24,681 bases of DNA from Saccoglossus kowalevskii. Taxonomy: Eukaryota; Hemichordata; Enteropneusta; Harrimaniidae. Within the stretch, counting starts at the first letter, position 1, and every line of letters begins with the position of its first letter. The notes beneath the pieces are model-generated. The model was not told where the DNA came from and did no database searches. It worked only from the letters and a program-made list of their open reading frames with translations. The stretch spans positions 103,099 through 127,779 of the forward strand of contig NW_003152751.1 of NCBI RefSeq assembly GCF_000003605.2, read 5' to 3'. Position numbers and translations under genes: made by a program. Of this stretch, positions 1 to 12,100 are shown one piece after another.

Positions 1-106
1 TCATGCTCACAGACTCGGACAGAATTGGAACCATGGTGGAAAGTCGATCTTGAGGACGAGCACGAAGTGTACAAGGTGACGATCACGAATAGACAGGATT
101 GCTGTG
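1..106 (+). CDS. FTP domain 1, exon A (3' part only)
   Basis: The window opens inside this exon. In frame 1 it reads SCSQT, then EPWWKVDL, then VTITNRQDCC, followed by the donor GTAAGT with one base left over (phase 1). The conserved SC and vicinal CC cysteines are present. Gln sits where eel fucolectin has its sugar-contacting His. The Arg of TNR, which contacts fucose in the family, is kept. The CPxP start of this domain lies upstream and cannot be checked. Confidence 0.88.
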
Positions 107-3100
107 GTAAGTAACAATCATCTTTTGTTACAGTAGTATCAGGGAGAAATTCTTCTCTTCGGGGTTCTCCACACGTGCCAGGGGGGAATCTCGTCTCGGC
201 TCTCTATCGCGTCCCCCTGAGGTACGGGATCGGGGAAGTCACTTAAGCTTTACAGTCAAATAAGACACACACAACGAAATACGGTTCAACTCTCGTCTTA
301 GTCGATCAGTCGAGCACTCTATAAGACACAGCGCCCTGGGGAAAAATCCCCAAGACTATCTATCGCAAGGCTGACCCAAGACTCGCCCAAGACTGGACTG
401 CCTCAAGGCTCGCCCCAGGACTGGACCACGACTGCGTCCATCGTGCTGTACTCGCCAAGACCAACTCAAACTCTCTTTATTCATTTTCAAAACACTAACC
501 AAGTACAAAACAGTAAAAAGACTCTAGGGCGTAACCTTCAATCATAAAGCCAATCACACTAAGTACTGAATACGTCATATCTTTTGATTAATCGTTCACT
601 ACATTAATAAATACGGATACCAACTGTCAGAAATAGTAGTCCGAATAGCGAGGGTTATCTCGTAATTAGTTCCAAATCACTGAGCCAAGTTCCGTCCAAA
701 ACTTCAAATAGGCCTGAACGATGACAGACATAACACAGCCATTCAGCTAATAATCAGCTAATTAAGTCAGTCAACAGATACGCAAAAACAAATTCATCAT
801 AGTACCTTGAATGGCTGATGTATGTGAAACATTTACAGAAAGCTTAAAGCGGAGGAGTCGTCACCTGCGCATGCGTTAGATGGCCATTGCGTGTCATTGT
901 CTACCCATGAGCCTTTGCGTTTTAGCGTGTGTTGTTATTGTCGCTGGGACTCAATTTCCGCGCGTGCGCAGGTGACGACCCTCCTGCTTTAACTCAAGAC
1001 GATTTAAAAAATATATATAGTATTTGATTTATTAGGGACGTGCAATGAACCACGCAAATGCACGTCCGATTCAAGTTGAAATTCTGGTACGTACTATCAA
1101 TTCAATGCGCATATGCATTTTGTAAGTTTCATATAAGATTTTATTTATGTGTTCTGTAAAAAAAAAAAAGGAGTTTTACGTCTACTTTGTGTTATGCACT
1201 AGTAGTACATTCAAATTTGTTTGGATATTTTCTCCTAAGTTGTGTCAGCAACGTTGTTTCTCTTGCAGCAAATGGCATACTGAATGCTGAGATACGTGTT
1301 GGCAACAGCGAAAACATTCTGGAAAATTCCGTATGTGGAAGCATGATTCCCGAAGACGTTGTACAGCAAGAGAGCATTGACGTTGTCTGCGCATGCGGTC
1401 TGCCTTTAGTCGGACGTTACGTTAGCGTGCAGCTCATTGGACAGAGAGAAGCGCTGACACTGTGTGAAGTGGAAGTGTATGGAAATCCACAACAATTGAT
1501 TCAACGAACGATGCAGCCAATCCCTAACACCGGAGTCATTGGTCCACTACTGCCATCCCCCGTGACACTGCCTTCTGGAGAAATTGTTCAGCCAGGCATC
1601 GGACCAAACCCGGTAATTCTACCTTCAGGGCGGACTGTCTACCCCCAGCCAGGTCCTCAACCGGCACCGGTAACTCTGCCATCGGGGCAGACAGCTGTGC
1701 CGCAACCTTACTGTAAGTTTCATTACGCCCGCAACGTGCTATGGCGGCGTTGGTGTCAGTTTTCACATTTAATTGCGAGCGATAATGCCAATATACAAGC
1801 GAATTAAAAAACGAATTTATACAAATAACATTAATCTAAATTTATTCATTTATCCGATACAATGCGATCTTTACATAACGCTGAATTCACATATTTCAAA
1901 TTGTTGAAGTTGTGCACAATAACATCGGTTGCATTGCCATGTCAGATTTCGCAGACACACTTACATATTCCCCCATTGTACGTGGTGTAGTCAACTTGTC
2001 AACTCTATAACCAATCTCATTTCAGACTGTCCTGTTCCGTACGACGTAGAGAATGTTGCGGCGAACATGCCTGCCAGACAAAGCTCAACGACAGCGGGGG
2101 CTGTGCCAGAGAGGGCGGTAGACGGAGATACGAACAGCGATTTCGCTGGTAATTCGTGCACTCAGACAAAACGCGAACAGAACTCATACTGGGTAGTCGA
2201 TTTATTGGAACCAAAAGATGTGTATTTAGTGACCATTACAAACCGAAAAGATTGTTGTGGTGAGTACTAACAATGCAGCAATTTGCCGCAATGTCTGGCT
2301 ACGCTTTCTGGCGTAGTTTGGAGAGAACGGGTTTCTCGCTCTCTGCACATAATAGGCGTCCTTTTTATAGGATATCCGGTGGCCGAGGGGGAGACGTGCC
2401 GTGACGCGAATATAGGTGTCGTGCGCGAGCGTCGGTCACGCACGCACTACACGTCACTATGAGTCCCATATCTAACAGGACGCGGCGCGACGGCCACCAC
2501 CACCCCACTACTCATAATTTTGTACCCAGTTGTTGATACCGATGTGTAATCGTATAATTATCACATTTTTTTTGTAGACTTCAGAATCAAAGGCGCCGAG
2601 ATTCACGTCGGAAACAGCTACGATATCAGCGATAACGATTTATGCGGTAACTTCGCCATCAGTGGCACCACGGCATACCAGGAAACCATCGACGTGTACT
2701 GCGGTTGTGGTTTACCCGTTAGAGGTCGCTATGTCAGTGTTCAAATACCAAATAAGAAACAGACACTCACACTGTGTGAAGTTGAAGTATGGGCACATAA
2801 CGTGTTAGATTTAACGGCGGCACCGATTGACTGGGGAACAGCTGAACCATTCACCTTCGCACCAGATGCAGATTACACGACAGCAGAACGTAAGATTACT
2901 GATCTTGTCACCTTATATGGTTAAATCTAAAATATTTTTTATCAAATGTTTTGTTTTGTTTTATAAATAAAACCATGTTTCGTTCACCTTGAATTTTCAA
3001 GGTATAATCTCCCTTCTCTAAGAGGAGAGGGGGATGATCATGAACGGATGATGTGTTTCGTCAAATTCCAATAAACCCATACTTCACAGGCTTTTGTCAT

Positions 3101-6100
3101 CTAGTTTGTTTAGCAACGTAATACACAGAATATTTGAGTTACTGTAAAATGACTAATTTTCACTGGGTTTAAATTTCACTGATTTACCATTTCAGGCATA
3201 TTCAGTCGGTTTTAAATTCACGGTTTCGTCATTTAGATAATGTGTTCTATGCTAAATTTTACATATTCACTGGGTTTTAATTTAGCGCATTTTCCAGTCA
3301 GCGAAATAAGCTAAATTAAAACCCAGTGAATAATTACCCCCTTTACAGTATTGCAGTATTAAATTCGGCGTATCTGTTGGTATTTCCTGGGAATCTCCGC
3401 AAAAAAGATTAAAGATGTTTGAAATATTTATATCAGGTCAAACAAATGGCTTCACAATCTTGAATTTAATGAAGTAGAGAACAAATTTAATTATTTTTCT
3501 ATTTATTTATTTTTTGTTTAGCGTGTCCCATGCCTCCTGATTTGATCAGCATAGCCACTGAAATGCCAGCAACACAAAGCTCCCTTCAGAATGGCGGAGT
3601 ACCAGAGAGGGCAGTCGACGACAATAGAAACACCGACTTTTCTGGGAAATCGTGCACTAAGACTAAAAAGGAGTATCAACCTTGGTGGCGCGTTGATCTC
3701 GCAGAATCTCGCGATGTGTACATGATTACCATCACAAACAGACAAGACTGTTGCCGTGAGTACTTTTGTTGGTTTATTAAAATTATATGAAATATTATGA
3801 AAAATACAGACACAAAATATACTATAAACTAAACATTATTGAAAATGTTTCAATTTCGAGCATGTGCAGTTATAACATAGCACTCAGTTGTAACCATACT
3901 GTCATTGGTTAATCGTATTCGTTTTGTCAGCGCGCCTCCCGTCTGTTAATTCAAGAGACATTCTCAATTCCACACCATCTCCATCAGTATCATAACAAAT
4001 CCACGGGACTCAAAAATATTGAGTCACATTATATGGTTGCGTCAAACAATAATTTACGGTCATGGCAATGGGTACCATGCTTAAATCTTGTTTAATTTTA
4101 TATTATGACGTTTAAGTAGATAACGTGGATCTCGGCAGTTAAATGGTGGTAGTCGTTGCGCCGCACAGGTGCGACATTTTTGTTGATAAACATTGACCGT
4201 CGGTGACTACTTCGATTGTGATGATAATATAGCAGGAAAACGTATTATCGTGGATATGCATACGTATTCCTGCTATATTATCATCACAATACTACATTAT
4301 GACACATTTCGTGCATAAATGAAATAAACATGGACAAAATAATTCCATTTTGAAAAAATATAGTGTTCCAATTACTGAGAAAATGACATGTACTCGTTGA
4401 TCTGCGCAACAGACAGAGTCGCCATCTTTGTTACTTTGCGACCCAAATATTGCACATGCGTGGTGCAACGACCACCGTTCTTCAATTATAAACTGATTAG
4501 ATTTTTTCTTCAGCTTTCAAGCTGAAGAACGCTGAGGTTCGAATCGGCGACAGTGAAAATATTGCAGAAAATACAGTGTGCGGCCAAAGAGTATCCGGAC
4601 GAGTGTCACTGCAGGAAACGATTGAAGTCGTCTGCAAATGCGGAGAGCCAATCAGAGGACGCTACGTCAGCATTCAGCTGCAAAACAAGACACAAACTCT
4701 GACCTTATGCGAGGTAGACGTATGGTCTTTAGATGACGTTGAAGTGACAACTACTGCTGATACTTTGGAAAGTAAGTTGACATCATTACATTTTCACATT
4801 TTGGAAATCTATTTGAAAAAGAAAATTTCAAATATTATATCTTTGTCAAAAAGAAACAATTCCTTTACCTCAAACTAGAACAGTGAGTAGTATTAATCAA
4901 GTGCGTTTTAAATTCGAGCGCGGATTTTCAACTCAATACACTGTAAAACTGTTGTTTTCACTTAAATGTCAAAACAAACCAATTACACAAGTTCATGGAA
5001 GAGGCTAACGATTACATAATTTATGTAGTGTAACGCGGCAGTTGCTGGGACAATCACCAGCAGTCCGGGGAAGTAGGAAGTATTGCAACACACCAGTAGA
5101 TCCAGAGACATCGATTTAAAAAAAATACTTGAATTATAGATTCACAAGTGATTTTTATATAGCAGGTATTGGCCAAATAGGATAACTATATTAACTCCCA
5201 CATTCCAGGTTGTCCAGTTCCAAGCGACTTGCTGAACGTGGCTGAAGACAGATTTGCGACACAGAGCTCGACCAAGGGGAATGGAGATGCCAACCGGGCC
5301 GTTGACAAAAACAGTAACAGCTGGAACTTGCCAAGTGGTTCTTGCTCACAAACCAACAAAGAACATGAAGCTTGGTGGCAAGTTGATCTCGGGAAATCTC
5401 GCGATATTTATTACGTCACAATCACCAATAGAGCTGATTGTTGCTGTAAGTATCTTACTTTATACACTGTGTAGATTCTTTCGAATCTCGGGAAAGTACA
5501 ACGTGATTGGAGATTAAAGTACCAAATGTCAATCAATTCAACGCACAGCAGAATATTGGCAAACGACTGTTCTTTCATTGTAACCCCGGGACACTTGACA
5601 TTATAAAGACCAATCATGATGATGAGCATAAGTTTTTAGCTACTATTATACATATATGCAGTTCCACAATATAACACAATGAGCTTTCTCATTTGGTAAT
5701 AGGAAGGTGGTTCCGGCTCAATATTACATGAATTAAAACAATGTGAACAAAATGGCGAAAAAACTCGGACTATGTCCCTTTAACTCATTATCTGTATCAC
5801 AGATTGAAAATTTAGATTTTTCAATAGAAGGATTTAAAGAGGGTACTATTAATCAAGCCGTGTTGTCAAGAAAACAGATTTCTTACTCCCATGATGCATC
5901 AGTGTGTGCCTTCCGTGCTGTTAAACAAACATATATCATTTCACGGTGTCCCTGGGTAATGTATAGACGTTATTAATTATTCATATCGAATCTAGCTTAT
6001 CGACTGAAAAATGCGGAGGTTGTTATTGGTCACACCAGAAGTCTTGACGAAGCTACCCTATGCGGGACAAGAATAACTGGTGCAGCAGCCAATGAGAAGA

Positions 6101-9100
6101 AAATTGACGTCATTTGTAGTTGTGGTAAGCCAATTACCGGGCGTTTTGTCGGTGTATATCTGCCCAACACAACGCAATCGCTAACGCTATGTGAAGTAGA
6201 GGTTTGGGCACATGGACCACTGGAGTTTACAACGCTGGAACCAACTACCCAGAGTGCAATGCTTCGAACAACTGTAGATCGTAAGTCAAACATAAGTTCA
6301 TATCACAGCGAGTAAGACTCATACACGACTTCTAGAACCTGTAACACCATGAATTAATACTGATTACATTGTCAATTCCATTTTAATGGGCGCAAATAAA
6401 TTACTGATACCAAGTAAAATCATATTATTGAAATTATTGTTCAATCATGAGTTGTTAAACACGCCACATATTTTCTTTCAACTACTTACAGTTATAATTC
6501 AAAACAAATGAATTACAAAAATGTTAAGAATATAACAAATTATGTTTTGTCTTAATATTCACGTGTAATCATTAATTATGAAAATTATTATTGGTATGGG
6601 TTAGGGGTCATTTCGTTCTAAATTGTTCTTACTTTATTTCTGAATTTTATTTTTGATTAATAATCAAATTAATTAAGGAATCATGGGACACTATTGTTTA
6701 TGTTGTTTACAATGTTAATCAGTCTTTTGTTATCCTTGTAATTTTAATCCAAAAAGCAAGTTTGTTGTGAGATTGGGCTTAACTGGAGATGGCCCTTTAA
6801 GTACTGTGCTAACTTACAGTGAAACAGGTGAGCGGTTAATTAATCTCAATAACTGAAAGTAGTCAGTGTATGATATAACAACTTGTTCACGATGTGTTAC
6901 AGCATGCCCTGTTCCCGATGGATTGGTAAACATAGCAGAGGGAAAGAACGCATTTCAGAGTTCGGAAGAGAGAAACGCAAACGCATTGCGGGCGGTGGAC
7001 GGTGATAAGAACAGCGACTTTGCTGGACGTTCTTGTACCCTGACAAGCAAAGAAGAGGAACCGTGGTGGAAACTCGATCTCGGTAGATCACGCGATATTT
7101 ATCACGTGACCATCACTAACAGGCTCGACTGCTGTAGTAAGTATTATAATTCCCACAACAAAACATCAGTTTTTCATCCGCGCACGGAAATTGAGTCCCA
7201 TGCGACGATAACAACGCATACTGATAACGCAAAGGCTCATGGGTCGACGCTTGTTTGTAAACAACAACATGTCGTCCACCGCATGCGCAGATGACGACTC
7301 CCAGCTTTAACTTTAAATATATGAACAATGAATGAATTAACAATGCATGAATCTTATAAAGTCTTATTATAGTAAAGGATCTTCGTAACACTCGGGAGCA
7401 TGGTCGTTAAATAAACGCAAATGATATAAACTGCAAATCCTCAGATAAAACATTACTTGCAACCTTAGCCTGACATGTAGGCGTAAGTGGCGCCCTCGCC
7501 GGCCGAACGGCATCAGACCCAACTATCCGTGTTGGGTTTGGAGCACTGCGGAGGGCGCAACTCAAGCGTCCTTGTCATTTAGTTGAATTCACGTTAATAC
7601 TAAAGCTACGCGTTACGGTATTATACTAATTAACTGAATTACTCAAAACAAGCTTATCAACATACATAAAAACTGGAAATAAAATCTGCATGTCTGACAC
7701 ATTTCAGTTTCAAGTTCTTAAAATACTGTTAAACCATTTATTTTCATTGACATTTCACCATTTTGAGCATATTCACTGTGTTTTAATATCACGAATTTGT
7801 CAAGGAAACAATGAGTTTTATTTTTATTTTATGTTGACGTGGATTTAAGTTAGCGGATTTTACTTATCAGCGAAAATAGCAAAATTCAAACCCGGTGAAT
7901 AATCAATGCATTAACGGTATACGTTTCAACATTTTTCAGCAGGAGGATTGAGGAACGCTGAAATCCGTGTTGGTAGTCATGATGACTACAAAATGAATGG
8001 CCTATGTGGGAGGATCACAGCTGACGATTCTGCTCTGGAAACCATTGATGTTATATGTGACTGCGGCCAGCCAATCTCTGGAAGGTTCATTTCTGTTTCT
8101 CTTCCCAGTAGTGGACGAGACAAGTCTCTTAACTTGTGTGAAGTTGAAGTTTTTGCATTCTATCAAGATGAAAGTCTATTCACAACAGTGCTGCCTGAAC
8201 GTGAGTATTTCGGCACAGAGCATCACGGAGAAACTTGCATTTACATTGTTTAATTGAGTCCTGAAAAACAGCATAATGATTCCAGTCGGAAGAGTTTAAC
8301 TCAATACATTTACCTTTTCAGCAAAGGATTGTGGGTATGATATCATAGCTTCTGCTGTGAAAAATATTGCATGTTCATGATACTCTTTCATCAGAAAGCA
8401 TTGTGTTGTTTGCCCGTGCCCTTGCCGAAGATATTAACAGGTAATGAGTGTGTAATGCCTCCATAAGACGCCCCATTCGTGTTTGATTTCTATCTAATTT
8501 ACATAAATGAAATATCCTTTAAACTACTGCACTGGTGCTTTCATATTAACTAAACTTTCCCTGCCTGGTGATACTATCTGGGTATGGCCAGCGAAATATT
8601 CTATTGTATTGAAATTCAGGTGCATTTCTAACTTATGTGTTGTCAATGGCAACAGGAATGATACAGTAATATAGAACCACGGAGATTTAAAAAAAACTAT
8701 TCAACACATTCACTGTGTCACCTAGTGTACGTATATATACTAGTATATGCTGTACAATGTTGTCTTGGTTCCATTTTGTAGTTGTTATGCGTGTTCTTAA
8801 GATTCTACTACACAATCAAATCCGGCGTTGTATTGTCATCATCATCGTAGTTGTTATATCTAGTTGTATAGATTAGGTTGCTTGTATAACATAATGATGA
8901 AAACATCATGTTGTCTGTATACTATGTGACTTGCACATACACTTACCACATTCATGAAAAATACCCAAAGTAATCAATTGGCAAAACCATATTTATAAGT
9001 GATGTCCTTTATCATTACAGGGTGTCCTCTTCCCGATGGTCTTGAAGACATTGCAAAAGACAAACCTGTGAGACAAAGTTCTACAAAAGGTCCAAATAAA

Positions 9101-12100
9101 CCCACACGTGCTGTGGATGGCATCAAGAACAGTGACCTTGGTGGGAAATCTTGCAGTCAGACGGAGAAGGAGTCTGAACCTTGGTGGCAGCTGGACCTTG
9201 GTAACTCCTACGACGTCTATAAGGTTGTTATCACGAATAGATTCGATTGTTGCTGTAAGTTATAACAGTTGGTCTTTGATTTTGAATATCATCGTGAACT
9301 AATTTCATACCTATATCGATCGGTGGATCTACTGTCATTAACACAATTACTAATACTATGCACTGATCTTCAAATCATGCAGTGCATTATGGGTAGGCGA
9401 ATAATGCCGAATATCTCCGAAGCTCAAGTCATATACAAGTATGTTAAAATCAAACATGAAGGACGCGACCAGGAGTCAAATATATAACACAAATCAGGTC
9501 AACTGTTTACTTTCTTCGTGTTTCAGCTTACAGAATCAAGAACGCAGAAGTTCGTGTTGGTGAAAGTCCCACCATTTTAGACAACGAAATGTGTGGCGAG
9601 GAGAGAATCACTGGCGATATAGCGGAGCAGAAAACCATTAATGTAATGTGTGGTTGTCGCGAACCAATCAGAGGTCGCTACGTCAGTATTCAGATTGCGG
9701 ATAAGAACCAGATGTTGGCGCTGTGTGAAGTTCAAGTATTTGTATCAGGAGGGGAACAGTTCCCTGTGCTTGCTGATTGGGGTGGTCAAGGCGAGATGAG
9801 TGAGTGTCTACGATGTTTAGTGAATAAAAAAGACGCTCATATTACTGGTTATCACATTTTAATCACTATATGATTCTTCTGAGTATTGTTGAAATAATTA
9901 GAACAGAGAGAGAGAGAGAGAAGATACTTTTAATTTTAGTAATATGTAATTTTCATACTGTAAAATACTTATTTTATTTTTATTAATTTTCGCTTAAAAG
10001 ACTTATTGGGTGTTTTGTATGGGATTTATTTTCATTGATTTTTGATGAATTTAATGTTAAATGTAGGGAAAAAGGTATATTCGCTTAATTTTATTTCCAC
10101 TGAATCATCCCTCATAGAAAATAGCTAAAATAAATACCAAGCAGAAATAAAGTATTTTACAGTACCTCGTGTACGTGAGGTATCACCGTAAAGTGTATGA
10201 ATTGCTTTAATATACCTTGGACTTTACTGATCGACGAAATGTACTTAATTACAATTTTCAATTCATTCTCAGCTTGTCCATTTCCCGAGGGTCTAATCAA
10301 TTCGGCTCAAGGCATGTCGGCTATCCAGAGTTCGGAAAACAGAGGTGGTAAAGCAAAAAGAGCCGTAGATGGTACTCATAATAGTGACTATGCAGGCAAA
10401 TCTTGCACACAGACGAATAAAGAAGAGGAACCATACTGGGTGGTAGATCTTGGAAAGACGCGAACTGTTTATGAAGTAATCATCACCAATAGAATGGACT
10501 GCTGTTGTGAGTATTGCCAACTGGATACAGTATCGCTATGCGTAGCGCCCTCTATTGATGAGGCGATTTCCAGATTTGAAATAAATGACGTAGATAGATA
10601 AAAACAATTGTTGTTGTGTGGACGTTCGGTAATTAGATATCAAATCTGTCAACTACATTATTGATAGACAAATACACATTAATTGCATGTGGCGTCCCTG
10701 AGACCACGGTTACTAACCGTTCTGTGATCCAAAACTTCGGCCATATAGTCAGTGTTTCGCCATTTCGATTTTATTCGTGGTATTGTCCCTTTGTGTATAG
10801 CAATGATAGCGATGTTTGAACCTTTGCTGTCAGAGGGCGCCATTCAACGAACAGTGCAATTTGCCGTTTCTTGTTTTAGAGGAATTATTGTAAGGTATTT
10901 ACATAATCCACATTGAAATAACACTTGCAAAGTCACGTGATGTAGTTGAACTATGGAATTATTTATACAATTCTAACATATCACGGTACATTTATAGCAT
11001 TTCGATTGAAGGGAGCTGAGATACGAGTTGGTAATCGAGAAGATTTCCGTGAAAACAAGCTCTGCAGGTACACCACCATTACTGGGCAGGAAGCAAGTCT
11101 CGAGACTGTCAAGGTCACGTGTGAGTGTGGTAACCCTGGCAGAGGGCGCTATGTCAGTATACAAATTGTAGGAAAGAAGCAGATTTTGTCATTGTGTGAA
11201 GTTGAAGTATGGACTCTGCCAGATGAACTCGAAATGCCAACAACTCTGATGCCAACCACGCTACCTCCTACAACAACTGAAAAGGGTAATATATTTTGTA
11301 GCATTTATCGATATCTTAAATGGCGATGTTCGTCACGCCACTTTCTGTTCGATCTCAGGCTACTATAAACCTCAGACTAGCAATGCGGCTTTTCCTTTAG
11401 TAAGATGCGTTCCACGTGACATTTGTTTTTGGGCTTAAGTTTTTAATCTAATAAACAACCAATCGAACTAACGCGACTATAACGTAATAACGCGATATGC
11501 ATTATTTTTTCATCAAATAACGCGGGATAGTGCGAGATGTACACATGGAGTAATAGTATTCGTTCATTCGTAGTTCATTCTCTCTTTTTCTTGGTTAAAT
11601 AATCTACACAAAACATATGCTCGTTATTTCTGTGTTTATTCTCTATATTTCTGTAATTATGGACCAAATAAGAGTAGAGATAGCTAAAATTTATGCTCTT
11701 TTAAAATATGAGCTTCCTACTGAATATTCAATGACTTCAGTCGCTTAGTTGCGTAAGCATATCAAGTTTTCAAACTAATTGTTCACAAAAACTACGAAGC
11801 GTCCGCACCTTTATAGAAAAATGAGAAATACTACTATAAAGTTGCTCATTATATATTCATAAATGTCGTACACAAAAGTAGATATTAAAAATGCTGTAAT
11901 TGACCCCAAAATCGGGCGATTTGAACAGAAACGACGAACGAAAGGTCAAAACACACAGTTTGAATTTCCGGTAAAGGCGAGTGCGTTCGGGAATCTTCGG
12001 GTTAACATGTGTCAATAAACTACCAGCAAGGGTTGTTGAGGCACGCATCCTACGGGCGCAGACGACAATAGGCGTTGATAGTCTGCTTATACTGAGTCTG

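Larger units (their letters stand above)
107..1268 (+). other. Intron of FTP domain 1 (longest intron)
   Basis: From 107 (GTAAGT) to 1268 (CAG). It contains a C-rich stretch of degenerate CCAAGACT-like units (about 345-435), a MITE (844-992) and one copy of a dispersed repeat (about 1036-1105). No extra exon is visible. Confidence 0.8.

Noticed and set aside
1536-1766. Minus-strand open frame opposite domain 1 exon B
   Set aside because: It is a shadow of the Pro-rich linker exon on the other strand.
5743-5976. 77-residue plus-strand open frame in the domain-4 intron
   Set aside because: It lies between two correctly spliced lectin exons, has no domain similarity and contains a TTAAAGGG repeat end.
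10545-10840. Possible element bounded by GCGCCCTCT and AGAGGGCGC
   Set aside because: The inverted match is only nine bases, and the interior shows no further symmetry or second copy.
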